DNA of 64,000 bases from Mercurialis annua. Lineage: Eukaryota > Streptophyta > Magnoliopsida > Malpighiales > Euphorbiaceae. The stretch is from positions 16,691,501 to 16,755,500 of the forward strand of contig NC_065577.1 in NCBI RefSeq assembly GCF_937616625.2. Direction: 5' to 3'. The notes beneath the pieces were generated by a model. The model searched no databases. It worked only from the letters and a program-made list of their open reading frames with translations, and had not been told where the DNA came from. Numbering within the stretch: the stretch's first letter is position 1; each line of letters opens with the position of its first letter. Shown one piece after another: positions 1-10,302 of the stretch. The translations under genes and the position numbers were made by a program.

Positions 1-1005
1 ACCCAAGTCTAACCCGACCCAACATAACCAAGTTGTAAATAAATGTTCAAAATCCGGAATCAAATAATAATTCAAAACCCAAGTTTGAAAAACAAGGAAC
101 TCAATATCGCTTAATCAACAATTAACCAACATATAGCAAGTGTTTAAATAACTTGCTTGAAATAGAACACAAACCATAGCTTTTATGTAACAATTTAACA
201 AGTCGAGTCATTGATACTTAGAACAACACTTAGCCAAAGTAGTATTCCAAGTAATCTTGTAATAAACATACCAAGACACTACAAGAATTTAACAAATGGC
301 ATTGACATAAACAATTTCTATTTTCAGCTTCAATTCCTTTTGTCAAAACATGCCAATTTATCACAATAATCAACCAATTAACCAACAATTTAATATACAC
401 AAACCCCAATAATCAAACTCTATTACTTTGATTTTAAATCATCAATCACATGCTAAATCCATTATTTACAGCCCTATAATCAAGAACAATAAAACAGTTT
501 ATAGTATTTCAATTTCCTACAATATTGTAACCATTCAACCTATGGATTTACAACAACCAACCATGATTTTATTAACTCTAACAACATAGATCCACTTTAA
601 AACATTATGGCAACCAATGATTCAACTAAAACAGTTTATACAATCCACACAACCTATAATTCGAATCTATGTCACAATAAACAAGATTTAATCCATAATA
701 ATGCTAAATACAATGATGCTAGCCAAAACATTATAATTCAACCTAAATCATAAAGAATCAGCCACAACATAAACAAAATTCAAGGCACAACAATCAACAA
801 TACCAAGGTAATCTACAACCTAACAATCGCAGCGATATAAAACGATTAATAGCAAAGGAAAAGGGATTAAATACCTTGATAGATCAAAGAGTATAAGAAT
901 CTTAAAGATGGGTTGGATTCGAAGCTACAAAATTGATTTGAATGGAAAACCATAAGCCTCAATCTATTAAACTAAGAATTGAGATTGAAAAACAAGATTT
1001 AAACC

Positions 1006-1012
1006 ACTTACC
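1006..1012 (-). promoter_or_regulatory. Splice-donor consensus in LARD-1 3' LTR
   Basis: Minus strand reads TTG|GTAAGTGG, about 115 nt downstream of the TATA-like site, and the stretch between is free of ATG. The same arrangement recurs at 7478-7484 and in other Tekay-type LTRs of the window. Splicing is inferred, not shown. Confidence 0.5.
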
Positions 1013-1145
1013 AAGAGTTTTGGACACCACAAATCGAAGGAAAAACGCCAAGCAAGTGATTAGAATATGTTTAGGGTTTTAGAAATTGAATAGGGGCTGT
1101 TTAGGTCAAGTAAAAGTCTAATTAAAGCCTCCAAACGAACCCAAC

Positions 1146-1285
1146 CGGTTCTATGGCCGGTTCTGCCCAATAGAACCGGTTATAGAACCGGTTTGCTCAC
1201 TGAAACCAAAAAAATCGAAATGGACCGGACCTACGGCTTGATCTACCCAGCAGGTCCGGTTCACAGGTCAAGTTGACCTGAAAAA
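1146..1285 (-). repeat. Inverted-repeat cluster upstream of LTR TATA
   Basis: Holds several AACCGGTT/GGCCGG palindromes, including an 11-bp inverted repeat (AACCGGTTCTA ... TAGAACCGGTT), followed by a second set of GGACCGGACC and GGTCCGG units. It lies just upstream of the TATA-like site on the minus strand. The second LTR has the same block at 7616-7752. Confidence 0.75.
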
Positions 1286-1682
1286 AGGTCACAACGACGA
1301 TCCAAACGGTCGAATGAAAGATAATCCTCTTAGGTACAACATATCCAAAATGCAGCCCGATCCGACGGTTCAATTGGGAGATATGAACGTTTTACTACAA
1401 CATGGCAGATTTGGAAAACATGCAAACATTGTTTCGATAACAACCCGGAAATAAATCAATTCAACATCAAATACTTAAAGGTTCAAGGGGCACACGTAAG
1501 TCATTCAACATGACACAACCAAGGTACCACATACGCTAATTCGCACATAAATCCATTTGAAAACAAGTCGGAAGCACAACGAGAACATGTCGAAGTGAAA
1601 ACACAACCAAAGTCCATCACAACCCAAACTTTAATCGGACAACCAACCACCAAAACAAGTTATTAAAATACGGGTTATTACA

Positions 1683-1693
1683 TTCTCCCCAAC
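1683..1693 (-). other. Polypurine tract of LARD-1
   Basis: On the minus strand GTTGGGGAGAA directly precedes the TGTAAT start of the 3' LTR. The coding Tekay copies have the same tract before their 3' LTRs at 15294-15305 and 52743-52754, so the site would be usable by the same reverse transcriptase. Confidence 0.8.
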
Positions 1694-1866
1694 ATAAAAA
1701 CAAAATCGTACTCGATTTTAACACAAAAAATAACCGACGTAAAACATAACATAAAACTACATAGCAAACCATACAAAACGTACATGATCAACGTAAGAAC
1801 ACGTAATCATGATACCCCAAAATTAAAGAAAGCAAAATAACAAATTTGCATAACCAACTCTATCTC

Positions 1867-2094
1867 TCAAGAACATTCCTCAACCAAGTAACCAACTGAA
1901 ACTGTAATCATAGGAATTTCATTACTCATTAACCTACGCACTTGCGTAACCACAAACTTAACAAGTTGCTCCTCGAATGATAACTCAAAACCACCACTCA
2001 TATAAATCAACAAACTCAAATGGTCACAACACGCATCTGTACAAAATTCTGATTCTAACAATTTGGTGCCCCAACTATTACTCGATGAACGCAA
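1867..2094 (-). pseudogene. Relic of Tekay integrase C-terminal chromodomain
   Basis: The open stretch of 75 codons on the minus strand matches, over about 40 residues, the chromodomain end of the Tekay polyprotein in this window: both have a (S)(Y/F)EEQ block, then TQVRRL, then NEIPM or NKEIPM, then a VEE motif. It sits where the end of pol would be, 170-410 bp upstream of the PPT. The residues that follow in the chromodomain, and all of the polymerase, are missing. I read it as the scar of a deletion that turned a coding Tekay element into a non-autonomous one. It is unlikely to make a functional protein. Confidence 0.65.
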
Positions 2095-4137
2095 TGTGAA
2101 TAACGATAAATTTCCAACTGAGAGTCACAATTACTCTGTACCGGAGTGACTTCCAAAACAGTTCGAATCTTATCTATTATAAAATCCTAAATATCAAAGT
2201 GCAATATTAATCCCAAAATGCAAATCTAGGTCTACAATTCCAAACTCTATCATCTCAACAGGAAAATCAAAACCACAACCTGAAAAAAAAAATCTTGCGT
2301 TCTACAGCACCTACTATCTTCCACTTATAACAAGTTCGACATTAAAATAATCGATAATAATACCTAAGACTTCATATAAAATTTCCGCCAAAACAAACAC
2401 TCCTAGAATCATCTGGTTCAAACGACTAATACCAAACTCAATTATTCCATCAACTATGCGAATCATAAAACACAAAACTCATACCATTATTCAAAGGAAA
2501 ATGTGCATGCACTTATTTCATGATAACATAATCTTCAGATTAGTAATAAATAATCTCTATCATAATCATTCCTCCAATCATTCAAAAATAAACAGCCTGA
2601 TATAAACTGAGGTAACTAACCATCAACTTACCTTTAAATTATATTTCACAGATCAACTTAATTCTACACACCCAAAAAAAGTTCAGTATTCGAATCAACT
2701 ATATCCATATTTTCAAAAATTTAAACTCTCAATCAACAGTATCGATCAACCATCCTGGTTATTGAAACCTATTAATCACGATCCTCGATTCTCGAATTGA
2801 CTAACTCATATAGCCAAATCGAACTCAAATTCTCAAAATTATGTCATCCATTAATTATTGCCTCGTATATAAAGAGAGATCACTACGACCAATTCATCAC
2901 GACCGGATTGTTAGTTATGCTCAAAAAAACCCACTAGGGTAATAAAATCTTTCAATACCCAAAATATTTTATTCTCAAAATTTTCCGCTCCTCTTTAAAA
3001 AACTCTACGTCTTAAACTTCCTTTAGTATTCAAAATTCAAATACCTTTATCGTTGAAAAACCATAAGCTTTGTGAACCTTTGAAAATTTTCAAAATATTC
3101 ACGTTTTAAATCCGAACTTTACCCTTACTTTTAAATACGTTTGCAAATTTATGAAATAGTTCAACTGGCAAAATGTGTGTTCTCTTTAAATCAAACTTGC
3201 TAAAATCAATTTATCCTTCTTTTTGTAAAATTAAAACTGTGGCAAAATTCTCCGTATTTAAAATAAACATTGATGTTTCAAACATCCAAAATTTAATTCG
3301 CTTCTAAATTTTCTCAAACAAAAACACAACTTGAAGAATCGTTCAACCGAAAAATTTATTAGTCCTTTTGAATCAAATTTGACAAAACTTATTCCTTTCC
3401 TCAGAAGGGTAAAATTTTAACAACGCAAATCTCTTTATTTATGAAAATACTTTTACATCCATTTACCCAAAGTAATTGGACAAAATCTAATCTGAAAGAT
3501 AAAGTCTTGTTAAAACAAAAATATAATGTATACACACACATGGAGCATAACCAACATCCTTAATCCACAAATCCTTAAATCACAAATCAAAAATTATCAC
3601 GAACACTTCCTAATTTGAATCTAACCAGAGTCTGAACAAAGTCGATGCTAGATCAAAACAGGGTCTGAACAAAGGTTCAACTCACAATCAAACCAAAAAT
3701 CAGGTATCAACCATAACCGCGTGAAATAAATCATCTCACGTGCTTCTCCGCACGAAGAGACAAAATATAAGCAATCAACGTATTCCAACCAAACTTGCGA
3801 GATACACGACGCAAATTAAAACCAAAAATATTGTGATTCCTATAAACCATAAACCACGCAAGCATTGCCATTAAGCACAATTAACCCAAACATACTTAAA
3901 AGACAAAAATCAAAATATGCCACACAAGCTTTAAATTCTTATAACAAAATTAACCAGTAATAAATTATCCTTTAAAAGTACGCTTCAAAATTCATTTTTG
4001 AAATTTAAAATCAACCATAAAACTTTCAAATTTTACTGAGCCCCACGGTTAAAACAAATTAGTATCCGAAAAATATCTTCTTATAATTTCATTGCTTAAA
4101 ATAATTCCCAAAATATCTCAATCCACAGAACTATCGA

Positions 4138-4205
4138 GTTAGCCGAGTCATTACAACTTCCAAGCCCAACTCCCGGTTTGGGTGACTCAAGTCAAAACCC
4201 AAAAC
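4138..4205 (-). repeat. Internal copy of a motif otherwise found in LTRs
   Basis: Minus strand reads as a diverged form of the LTR block containing ACTTGGGTCACCC, AGCTTGGTAGTT and ACTCGGCTA, which lies in the LTRs at 6421-6486, 8645-8704, 16921-16982 and elsewhere. The plus-strand LARD has it at the matching internal place, 57921-57985. Confidence 0.6.
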
Positions 4206-5187
4206 AATCGTTTATGAAACGTATTCAAAACATCTGTAAATCCGGAAAAATATTTAAATAAAATTTTCCATCCTTTCAAAATTGAGAGCTCAACGCAACC
4301 CAATCGCTAAAATAGCAACATAAAAAACTCAAATGAGAAATCTTTAATCTCAAACAGCCATTTCTTAAATTCAAAAACTTCGAAATGTTGACATGCCACC
4401 ACATGGTAAAATAACTTCAACGATATTACATTCTCAAAACAACGACCTACCTTATAATAATATCATTCGAAAAATAATCGTTTGTCAACACCAAACCAAA
4501 CATAAGATTTCAAAATACAAGAAATTCCCTTTTTACTGGCAACTTAACCAAAATCAAAATTTTAAAGAATTAAAATATAAACTTCTTTTCTGATTTTATG
4601 TCAAAACATAAATCGAATAAAAACAATTTCTCAATGAAAACCCTTAAAACAACATGTGGCCAAACCATGTATGACCACAAAACACGTTTTAAAGTTTAAA
4701 CCCAAAAACTCTTTACTTAGAAAAACAAGGCTAACGGCCAACATACGATCAAATTTAAAATCAACAATCGAGGCAAAAGCCAAGAATGTACTCACCATAT
4801 AATCCATCGTTATTAAATCAATAACGGCATAAAAGCCAAAGTTTATCAAACAACATCATACCCAATATGAATTTAGAAAAAATTATCAACATAAGATTTT
4901 CCGAGAAATCAGAAGCAATTAAAATCACCCAAGTGAAATAACCTCAACATGATAAAACACAGAAAGTAACATCCAAGAGAAATTAATTGTCAATCATAAC
5001 ATCAACCCCAAATAAAGACAGACAAACATCACCTATAAGATGTAGGCTGAAAATTTGGAAATAAAAGATGACGTTTAAAAGACAAGACACGAATCCTAAT
5101 TCCGCAGTAGTTCATATGACACGACATCACTTATCATGCCAAAACACATAACACATATCATACATAAGGCCTTGGTTTGAAACCAAA

Positions 5188-5199
5188 GCTCTGATACCA
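5188..5199 (-). other. Primer-binding site of LARD-1 (initiator Met tRNA type)
   Basis: Minus strand TGGTATCAGAGC, a few bases inside the 5' LTR that ends (minus sense) at 5204. It is the standard tRNA-iMet PBS of plant Tekay and Copia elements and is identical to those at 9949, 18279 and 56940. Confidence 0.9.
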
Positions 5200-5948
5200 A
5201 CTTTGTCACGACCCATTTTCATGAATCGCGACCGGCGCTAGGGTATGGGTATGGTTGTACCAAAACCCGTAGCTAGCCTTACATATAACCTTATAAATAC
5301 ATAACCTGCAAGAAACCAATGCTCGGGGGAAACCGAGACTTCAGCCTAGTTCTAGCAGTTCATAAAATACAACATTTATAATGGTCGATCAATTCCGAGT
5401 CTCCAACATAGCATACATATTTAATAACCCAAGTTATTATATTAATGTCAAAACAACACTTAAATCAATAGAATAATTCTGATAACAAGTATTAGACAAA
5501 TACGACTTCTAATTACTACTGCGGTCTAAGAATAAAATCAGTTTAATAGTTTTAATAAAATAAAGTAAACCTCCGAGGAAATAAAGAATCGGAGACCAGC
5601 TGACTCGCTCAAATCATAACCCTGGAAAATTTGGGAAAACAACGGGGTCAGATATACTGAGATGAGTTCATACAACTATTTACATTTATTAAGTGAAAAC
5701 CTTTAAAAACCTTAAAACATTTGTAAAGCATTTTACCATTATGGATAAGCATTGAAACCCTAAACCACAAATATCTAAATCCAGTTGTCGTGTCGGTGAG
5801 ACGTATCTCCATAACCGATCCTCGACTGTCACTCAAATAAAACACGTGAGTACCAGGAGACGTATCTTCCACCAGCGCCCTCACTAGGTGAGACGTATCC
5901 CTAACCTACCTAAAATACCATATATGATCATACCGCTGCGCACGCAGT

Positions 5949-5967
5949 CTCGATGATGCCCATCGAG
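5949..5967 (-). other. Conserved LTR hairpin, GGCAT loop
   Basis: Minus strand CTCGATG-GGCAT-CATCGAG, a perfect 7-bp stem. Homologous positions in the other LTRs keep the loop and the pairing while the stem bases change. Confidence 0.7.
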
Positions 5968-6022
5968 TAGCCCGTTCCAATTCAGATCCATAATGCTGAA
6001 AAACAGTTCGAAAGCTGTTTAC

Positions 6023-6025
<3 letters not shown>

Positions 6026-6053
<28 letters not shown>
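6026..6053. repeat. TA microsatellite
   Basis: About 14 TA units. TA runs of differing length sit at the matching LTR place at 9063-9106, 17342-17428 and 47705-47731. Confidence 0.95.
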
Positions 6054-6056
<3 letters not shown>

Positions 6057-7477
6057 AAAATACAATTTACTTAATAAAGCGGTAAATAGCGTTATAAACT
6101 CACTGCTTGCTAATCCACGTGACAACTCCTGGCAAGCAGTCTAAACTCGGTTCGCCTCAAAAGCATGAACGGTCGACGGGTCTAGACAAGGTATAAATAA
6201 TAATTAAAACCAGACCCTAACTCTAGAGATTACTAGACACCATGTAGGACTAGTACAACACGATTGAACCAATGCATAAGCCAACATAGATTAATTACAC
6301 ATACACCAACCATAAGCCAAAACCATAAAATAAGTTAAGTCCTATTGAGTTCCATTTGAAATAAAATTCCGGAAACTTTCCAAACCATTTGGTAAAACAT
6401 TTCAATGCGAAATGGTACTTAGCCGAGTCAAATAAGACTTCCAAACTTAACTCACATGTCGAGCGACCCAAGTCTAACCCGGCCCAACATAACCAAGTTG
6501 TAAATAAATGTTCAAAATCCGGAATCAAATAATAATTCAAAACCCATGTTTGAAAAACAAGGAACTCAATATCGCTTAATCAACAATTAACCAACACATA
6601 GCAAGTGTTTAAATAAAATCCACAACAAATTAACTTGTTTGAAATAGACAACACAAACCATAGCTTTTATGTAACAATTTAATAAGTCGAGTCATTGAAC
6701 TTAGAACAACACTTAGCCAAAGTAGTATTCCAAGTAATCTTGTAATCAACATACCAAGACACTACAAGAATTTAACAAATGGCATTGACATAAACAATTT
6801 CTATTTTCAGCTTCAATTCCTTTTGTCAAAACATGCCAATTGATCATAATAATCAACCAATTAACCAACAATTTAATATACACAAACCCCACTAATCAAA
6901 CTCTATTACTTTGATTTTAAATCATCAATCACATGCTAAATCCATTATTTACAGCCCTATAATCAAGAACAATAAGTATTTCAATTCCCTACAATATTGT
7001 AACCATTCAACCTATGGATTTACAACAACCAAGCATGATTTTATTAACTCTAACAACATAGATCCACTTTAAAACATTATGGCATCCAATGATTCAACTA
7101 AAACAATTTATACAATCCACACAACCTATAATTTGAATATATGTCACAATAAACAAGATTTAATCCATAATAATGCTAAATATAATGATGCTAGCCAAAA
7201 CATTATAATTCAACCTAAATCATAAAGAATCAGCCACAACATAAACAAAACTCAAGGCACAACAATCAACAATACCAAAGTAATCTACAACCTAACAATC
7301 ACAGCGATATAAAACGATTAAAAGCAAAGGAAAAGGGATTAAATACCTTGATAGATCAAAGAGTATAAGAATCTGAAAGATGGGTTAGATTCGAAGCCAC
7401 AAAATTGATTTGAATGGAAAACCATAAGCCTCAATCTATTAAACTAAGAATTGAGATTGAAAAACAAGATTTAAACC

Positions 7478-7484
7478 ACTTACC
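7478..7484 (-). promoter_or_regulatory. Splice-donor consensus in LARD-1 5' LTR
   Basis: Minus strand TTG|GTAAGT, 115 nt downstream of the TTTAAATA box at 7591-7598. The stretch between contains no ATG. This is the LTR that would drive the genomic RNA of LARD-1. Confidence 0.5.
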
Positions 7485-7590
7485 AAGAGTTTTGGACACC
7501 ATAAATCGAAGGAAAAACGCCACGGAAGTGATTAGAATATGTTTAGGGTTTTAGAAATTGAATAGGGGCTGTTTAGGTCGAGTAAAAGTC

Positions 7591-7598
7591 TATTTAAA
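7591..7598 (-). promoter_or_regulatory. TATA-like box of LARD-1 5' LTR
   Basis: Minus strand TTTAAATA, just downstream of the CCGG inverted-repeat cluster and upstream of the donor consensus, matching TATA positions in the other Tekay-type LTRs. Confidence 0.55.
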
Positions 7599-7615
7599 GC
7601 CTCCAAACGAACCCA

Positions 7616-7752
7616 ACCGGTTCTATGGCCGGTTCTGCCCAGTAGAACCGGTTATAGAACCGGTTTGCTCACTTAAACCAAAAAAATCGAAGTGGACTGG
7701 ACCTACGGCTTGATCTACCCAGCAGGTCCGGTTCACAGGTCCGGTTGACCTG
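7616..7752 (-). repeat. Inverted-repeat cluster upstream of LTR TATA, second copy
   Basis: Same block as 1146-1285 with a few substitutions; one GGTCAAGTTGACC unit there is GGTCCGGTTGACC here. Confidence 0.75.
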
Positions 7753-8403
7753 AAAAAAGGTCAAAACGATGATCCGTACGATCGAATGAAAGATAATCCT
7801 TTTAGGTACAACATATCTAAAATGCAGCCCGATCCGACGGTTCAATTGAGAGATATGAACGTTTTACTACAACATGGCAGATTTGGAAAACATGCAAACA
7901 TTGTTTCGATAACAACCCGGAAATAAATCAATTCAACATCAAATACTTAAAGGTTCAAGGGGCACACGTAAGTCATTCAACATGACACAATCAAGGCACC
8001 ACATACGCTAATTCGCACATAAATCAATTTGAAAACAAGTCGGAAGCACAACGAGAACATGTTGAAGTGAAAACACAACCAAAGTCCATCACAACCCAAA
8101 CTTTAATCGGACAACCAACCACCAAAACAAGTTATAAAAATACGGGTTAATTCCATTTTGTTTCAATAATAATTTTGATTTTAAATAGACAATGTAAATT
8201 TTTATAACTTAAATTAATATAATTACTCGGGTAATTATATGTAATTTTAATTGTAATGTCAATTTGACTAAATTGCGGTTTAGCCCCTGAAGTTCTTAAA
8301 AGACTTATTTAAGTAAAATTTTATCTATTAGATAACCTTTGGTTTATGATTAAAAAATGAATTAGTAAATTGATATCGAATAATTAATTTGATTTGGGAT
8401 ATC

Positions 8404-8488
8404 AAATTGGCTAAAGTACAATTTAGTCCCTAATTGGCAAAAGTACAGTTTAGTCCCTAATTGGTTAAAGTACAATTTAGTCCCTAAT
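8404..8488 (+). repeat. Three tandem TTTAGTCCCTAATTGG units
   Basis: Units of about 28 bp, each with TAAAGTACA or AAAAGTACA followed by TTTAGTCCCTAA. The same array occurs at 16681-16765 and 54117-54200 and, shorter, in the LTRs at 54334 and 60660. Confidence 0.85.
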
Positions 8489-9061
8489 CTTTTATAAGAT
8501 TATTTAATTAAGTTTTTGGGTTGTAACTTGGGTTACTTGAAATCGAAGTTATTGAGTTCCTCTTTTAAAATGGATTATTATTTTATTGATTTGTTTTCTA
8601 AATATAAACTCGGGTTTATATTGATAAATGTTTTGAGTCGGGTTAGACTTGGGTCACCCGACAAGTGAAGTTAGCTTGGTAGTTATTAGTAACTCGGCTA
8701 ACCTACTATTTGGAAAATAATTATTATTTAAAGATTATTAAATAATATTTATAAATTGGATTCTAAAGCGAGAACTTAATAGACTTATATTAATTGGGCT
8801 TTATCACGTAATGGGTATTTTTGTGTGTTCTGGCTTGTGTTATTCCGACGTGTTATTTGTGCTAGTCCTATATGTGGTGTCTAGTACTCCTTAGAGTTAG
8901 GCTCTGATTTTAATGACGATTTTAATATTTTATTTAGACCCGTCGACTGTTCGTACTTCAGAGGCGAACCAGAGTTAGATTGCTTGTCAAGTTTCACGTG
9001 GAATAGCAAGCAGTGAGTTTATATCTCTATTTACCTCTTTATTAAGCAAATAATATATTTC

Positions 9062-9062
<1 letters not shown>

Positions 9063-9106
<44 letters not shown>
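9063..9106. repeat. TA microsatellite in Tekay A1 5' LTR
   Basis: About 22 TA units. The middle LTR has about twice as many at the same place. Confidence 0.95.
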
Positions 9107-9108
<2 letters not shown>

Positions 9109-9158
9109 CAGCTTTTGAACTGTTTTTCGGCATTATGGTTTTGATTTGGAACGTGCTA

Positions 9159-9177
9159 CTCGATGGGCATCATCGGG
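9159..9177 (+). other. Conserved LTR hairpin, GGCAT loop
   Basis: CTCGATG-GGCAT-CATCGGG: a 7-bp stem with one pair that is G-U in RNA. It is followed by the strongly conserved GTGCGCACCGGTAATGAT. Confidence 0.7.
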
Positions 9178-9220
9178 ACTGTGTGCGCACCGGTAATGAT
9201 TATGGTATTGAGGTAGGTTT

Positions 9221-9325
9221 GAGATACGTCTCACCTTAGTGAGGGCACCGGTGGAAGATACGTCTCCTGGGCTCACTATTTATTAAGTGATAGTCGGGAA
9301 TCGGTTATTGAGATACGTCTCACCG
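9221..9325 (+). repeat. Triplicate GATACGTCTC units
   Basis: Three GAGATACGTCTC-type units; GAGA and TCTC can pair within each. The middle LTR has them at 17551-17660, the inverted solo LTR at 47485-47590. At the same place the LARD-2, composite and solo LTRs carry an unrelated triplicate, TAACTCGGTGTAGC ... CTCTCGGGAC. Confidence 0.75.
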
Positions 9326-9948
9326 ACACGACAATAGATTTAGAATTATGGATTAGGGTTTCATTGATAATCCATAATGAAAATGTTTTATTAAACGTTT
9401 TTAAAGGTTTTTAACTTAATAAATGTAAATGATTATATAAACTCTACTCAGTAAATCTGACCCCGTTGTTTTCCCAAATTTTCCAGGTTTATGATCTGAG
9501 CATTTGTCGATCTTCGTTTCTTCATTCTCGGAGGTTCTTTATTTTATTTTAGAAATAAGAGTCGAACTGTTTTAGACTCTTAGACCGCAGTAGTATTATC
9601 AGATTATTCATGTTATAGTCTTACGTTTATATTTTAGACTATTGTTTGTTGGATTGGACCAAATATTATTTTATCAACTTTGGCATGATTACATTGTTTA
9701 TGGTATTATATTATACTACCATACTGTTGGAGATTATTTTGGGATAAGCGTACTTTAAATATATGCTGTTTATCTGTACTATTAGATTAGGCTGAAGTCT
9801 CGGTTGCCCCCGAGCATGTGGTTTTATGCAGGTACATTGTTTTAAGTGTGTTAAGTGGGTTATCCGCAAGGCTATCTACGTGTTTTGGTACAACCATACC
9901 CATACCCTAGCGTCGGTCACGATTCATGAAAATGGGTCGTGACAAACT

Positions 9949-9960
9949 TGGTATCAGAGC
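9949..9960 (+). other. Primer-binding site of Tekay A1
   Basis: TGGTATCAGAGC, four bases after the LTR end at 9944, complementary to the 3' end of initiator Met tRNA. It is followed directly by a palindrome TTTGGTTTCAAACCAA (9960-9977 region), a candidate dimerisation signal. Confidence 0.9.
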
Positions 9961-10302
9961 TTTGGTTTCAAACCAAGGCCCTTTTAAATGTTAAGTGTTT
10001 ATTTGTTTGGCATGTTAAGTGACTAAATTGTCCTAGGAACTACTGCGGAATTAGGATTCGAGTCTTGTCTTAGAAACGTCATCTTTTGTTTTCAAAACTT
10101 TCTGCCTACTCATATAGGAATGTCGTGAGTCAATTATGTATGTTAATTGATGTATTGCTTGATATGTTGCTATTTTCACTTGGGTGAATAAATTTTTATC
10201 GTTGTTGATTTCTCGGGAAATCTTAACTGGTGCTTGTTGTGTTTCATGCTTGGGTATGAAATTTGATGTGTTATTTAAATTGTTCTTGTTTCATTCTTAG
10301 GA
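9961..10302 (+). other. Tekay A1 leader between PBS and gag
   Basis: Non-coding leader of about 340 bases. It aligns with the leaders of A2 (18291-18632) and, in its first half, of both LARDs, so it probably contains the packaging signals that the non-coding elements retain. It ends in a pyrimidine-rich splice-acceptor consensus, TTCATTCTTAG|G, at 10290-10301, two bases before the gag ATG. Confidence 0.6.

Larger units (their letters stand above)
1..1682 (-). mobile_element. LARD-1 3' LTR (partial, cut by window start)
   Basis: This minus-strand LTR ends at 1682 in the reverse of the usual TGTAAT start and is followed at once by a polypurine tract. It repeats 6469-8149 almost base for base, with small indels (for example near 145), so the two are the LTRs of one element. 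Its other end lies left of the window. It carries a cluster of CCGG-centred inverted repeats (1146-1285), a weak TATA-like site near 1121-1130 and a splice-donor consensus at 1006-1012 (minus). Confidence 0.88.
1683..5203 (-). mobile_element. LARD-1 internal domain, non-coding
   Basis: About 3.5 kb between PBS and PPT with no long reading frame. It aligns with the interior of the plus-strand element at 56936-60659 and 63519-64000, for example in the leader after the PBS, so this is a family and not a single decayed copy. The first few hundred bases after the PBS also resemble the leader of coding Tekay copies A1 and A2. Apart from a chromodomain relic at 1867-2094 no gag or pol sequence is recognisable. 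Fits the large retrotransposon derivative (LARD) class. Confidence 0.8.
5204..8149 (-). mobile_element. LARD-1 5' LTR
   Basis: A 2.9-kb LTR on the minus strand, starting on the plus strand with TGTCACGACCC beside the PBS. The far end reads TACGGGTTA and then joins plus-strand Tekay LTR sequence; the expected last five bases TTACA are absent (the other LTR has them at 1678-1682). It holds a TA microsatellite, the conserved GGCAT-loop hairpin (5949-5967), triplicate GAGACGTATC units (5782-5900), the CCGG cluster (7616-7752), a TTTAAATA box (7591-7598) and a donor consensus (7478-7484). Confidence 0.88.
8146..9944 (+). mobile_element. Tekay A1 5' LTR, truncated
   Basis: Matches 16416-18274 of the middle LTR at a few percent divergence and ends in GGTCGTGACA just before the PBS. 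The first 1,110 bp, which in the middle LTR contain the palindrome cluster, TATA box and donor site, are absent. The join to LARD-1 shares GTTA (8146-8149). Either the missing part was deleted, or LARD-1 inserted here and the rest lies left of the window. As it stands A1 has no promoter of its own. Confidence 0.88.

Noticed and set aside
5188..5199. tRNA gene at the PBS-like sequences
   Set aside because: Only 12 bases match the tRNA 3' end, as expected of a primer-binding site; no cloverleaf or internal promoter boxes.
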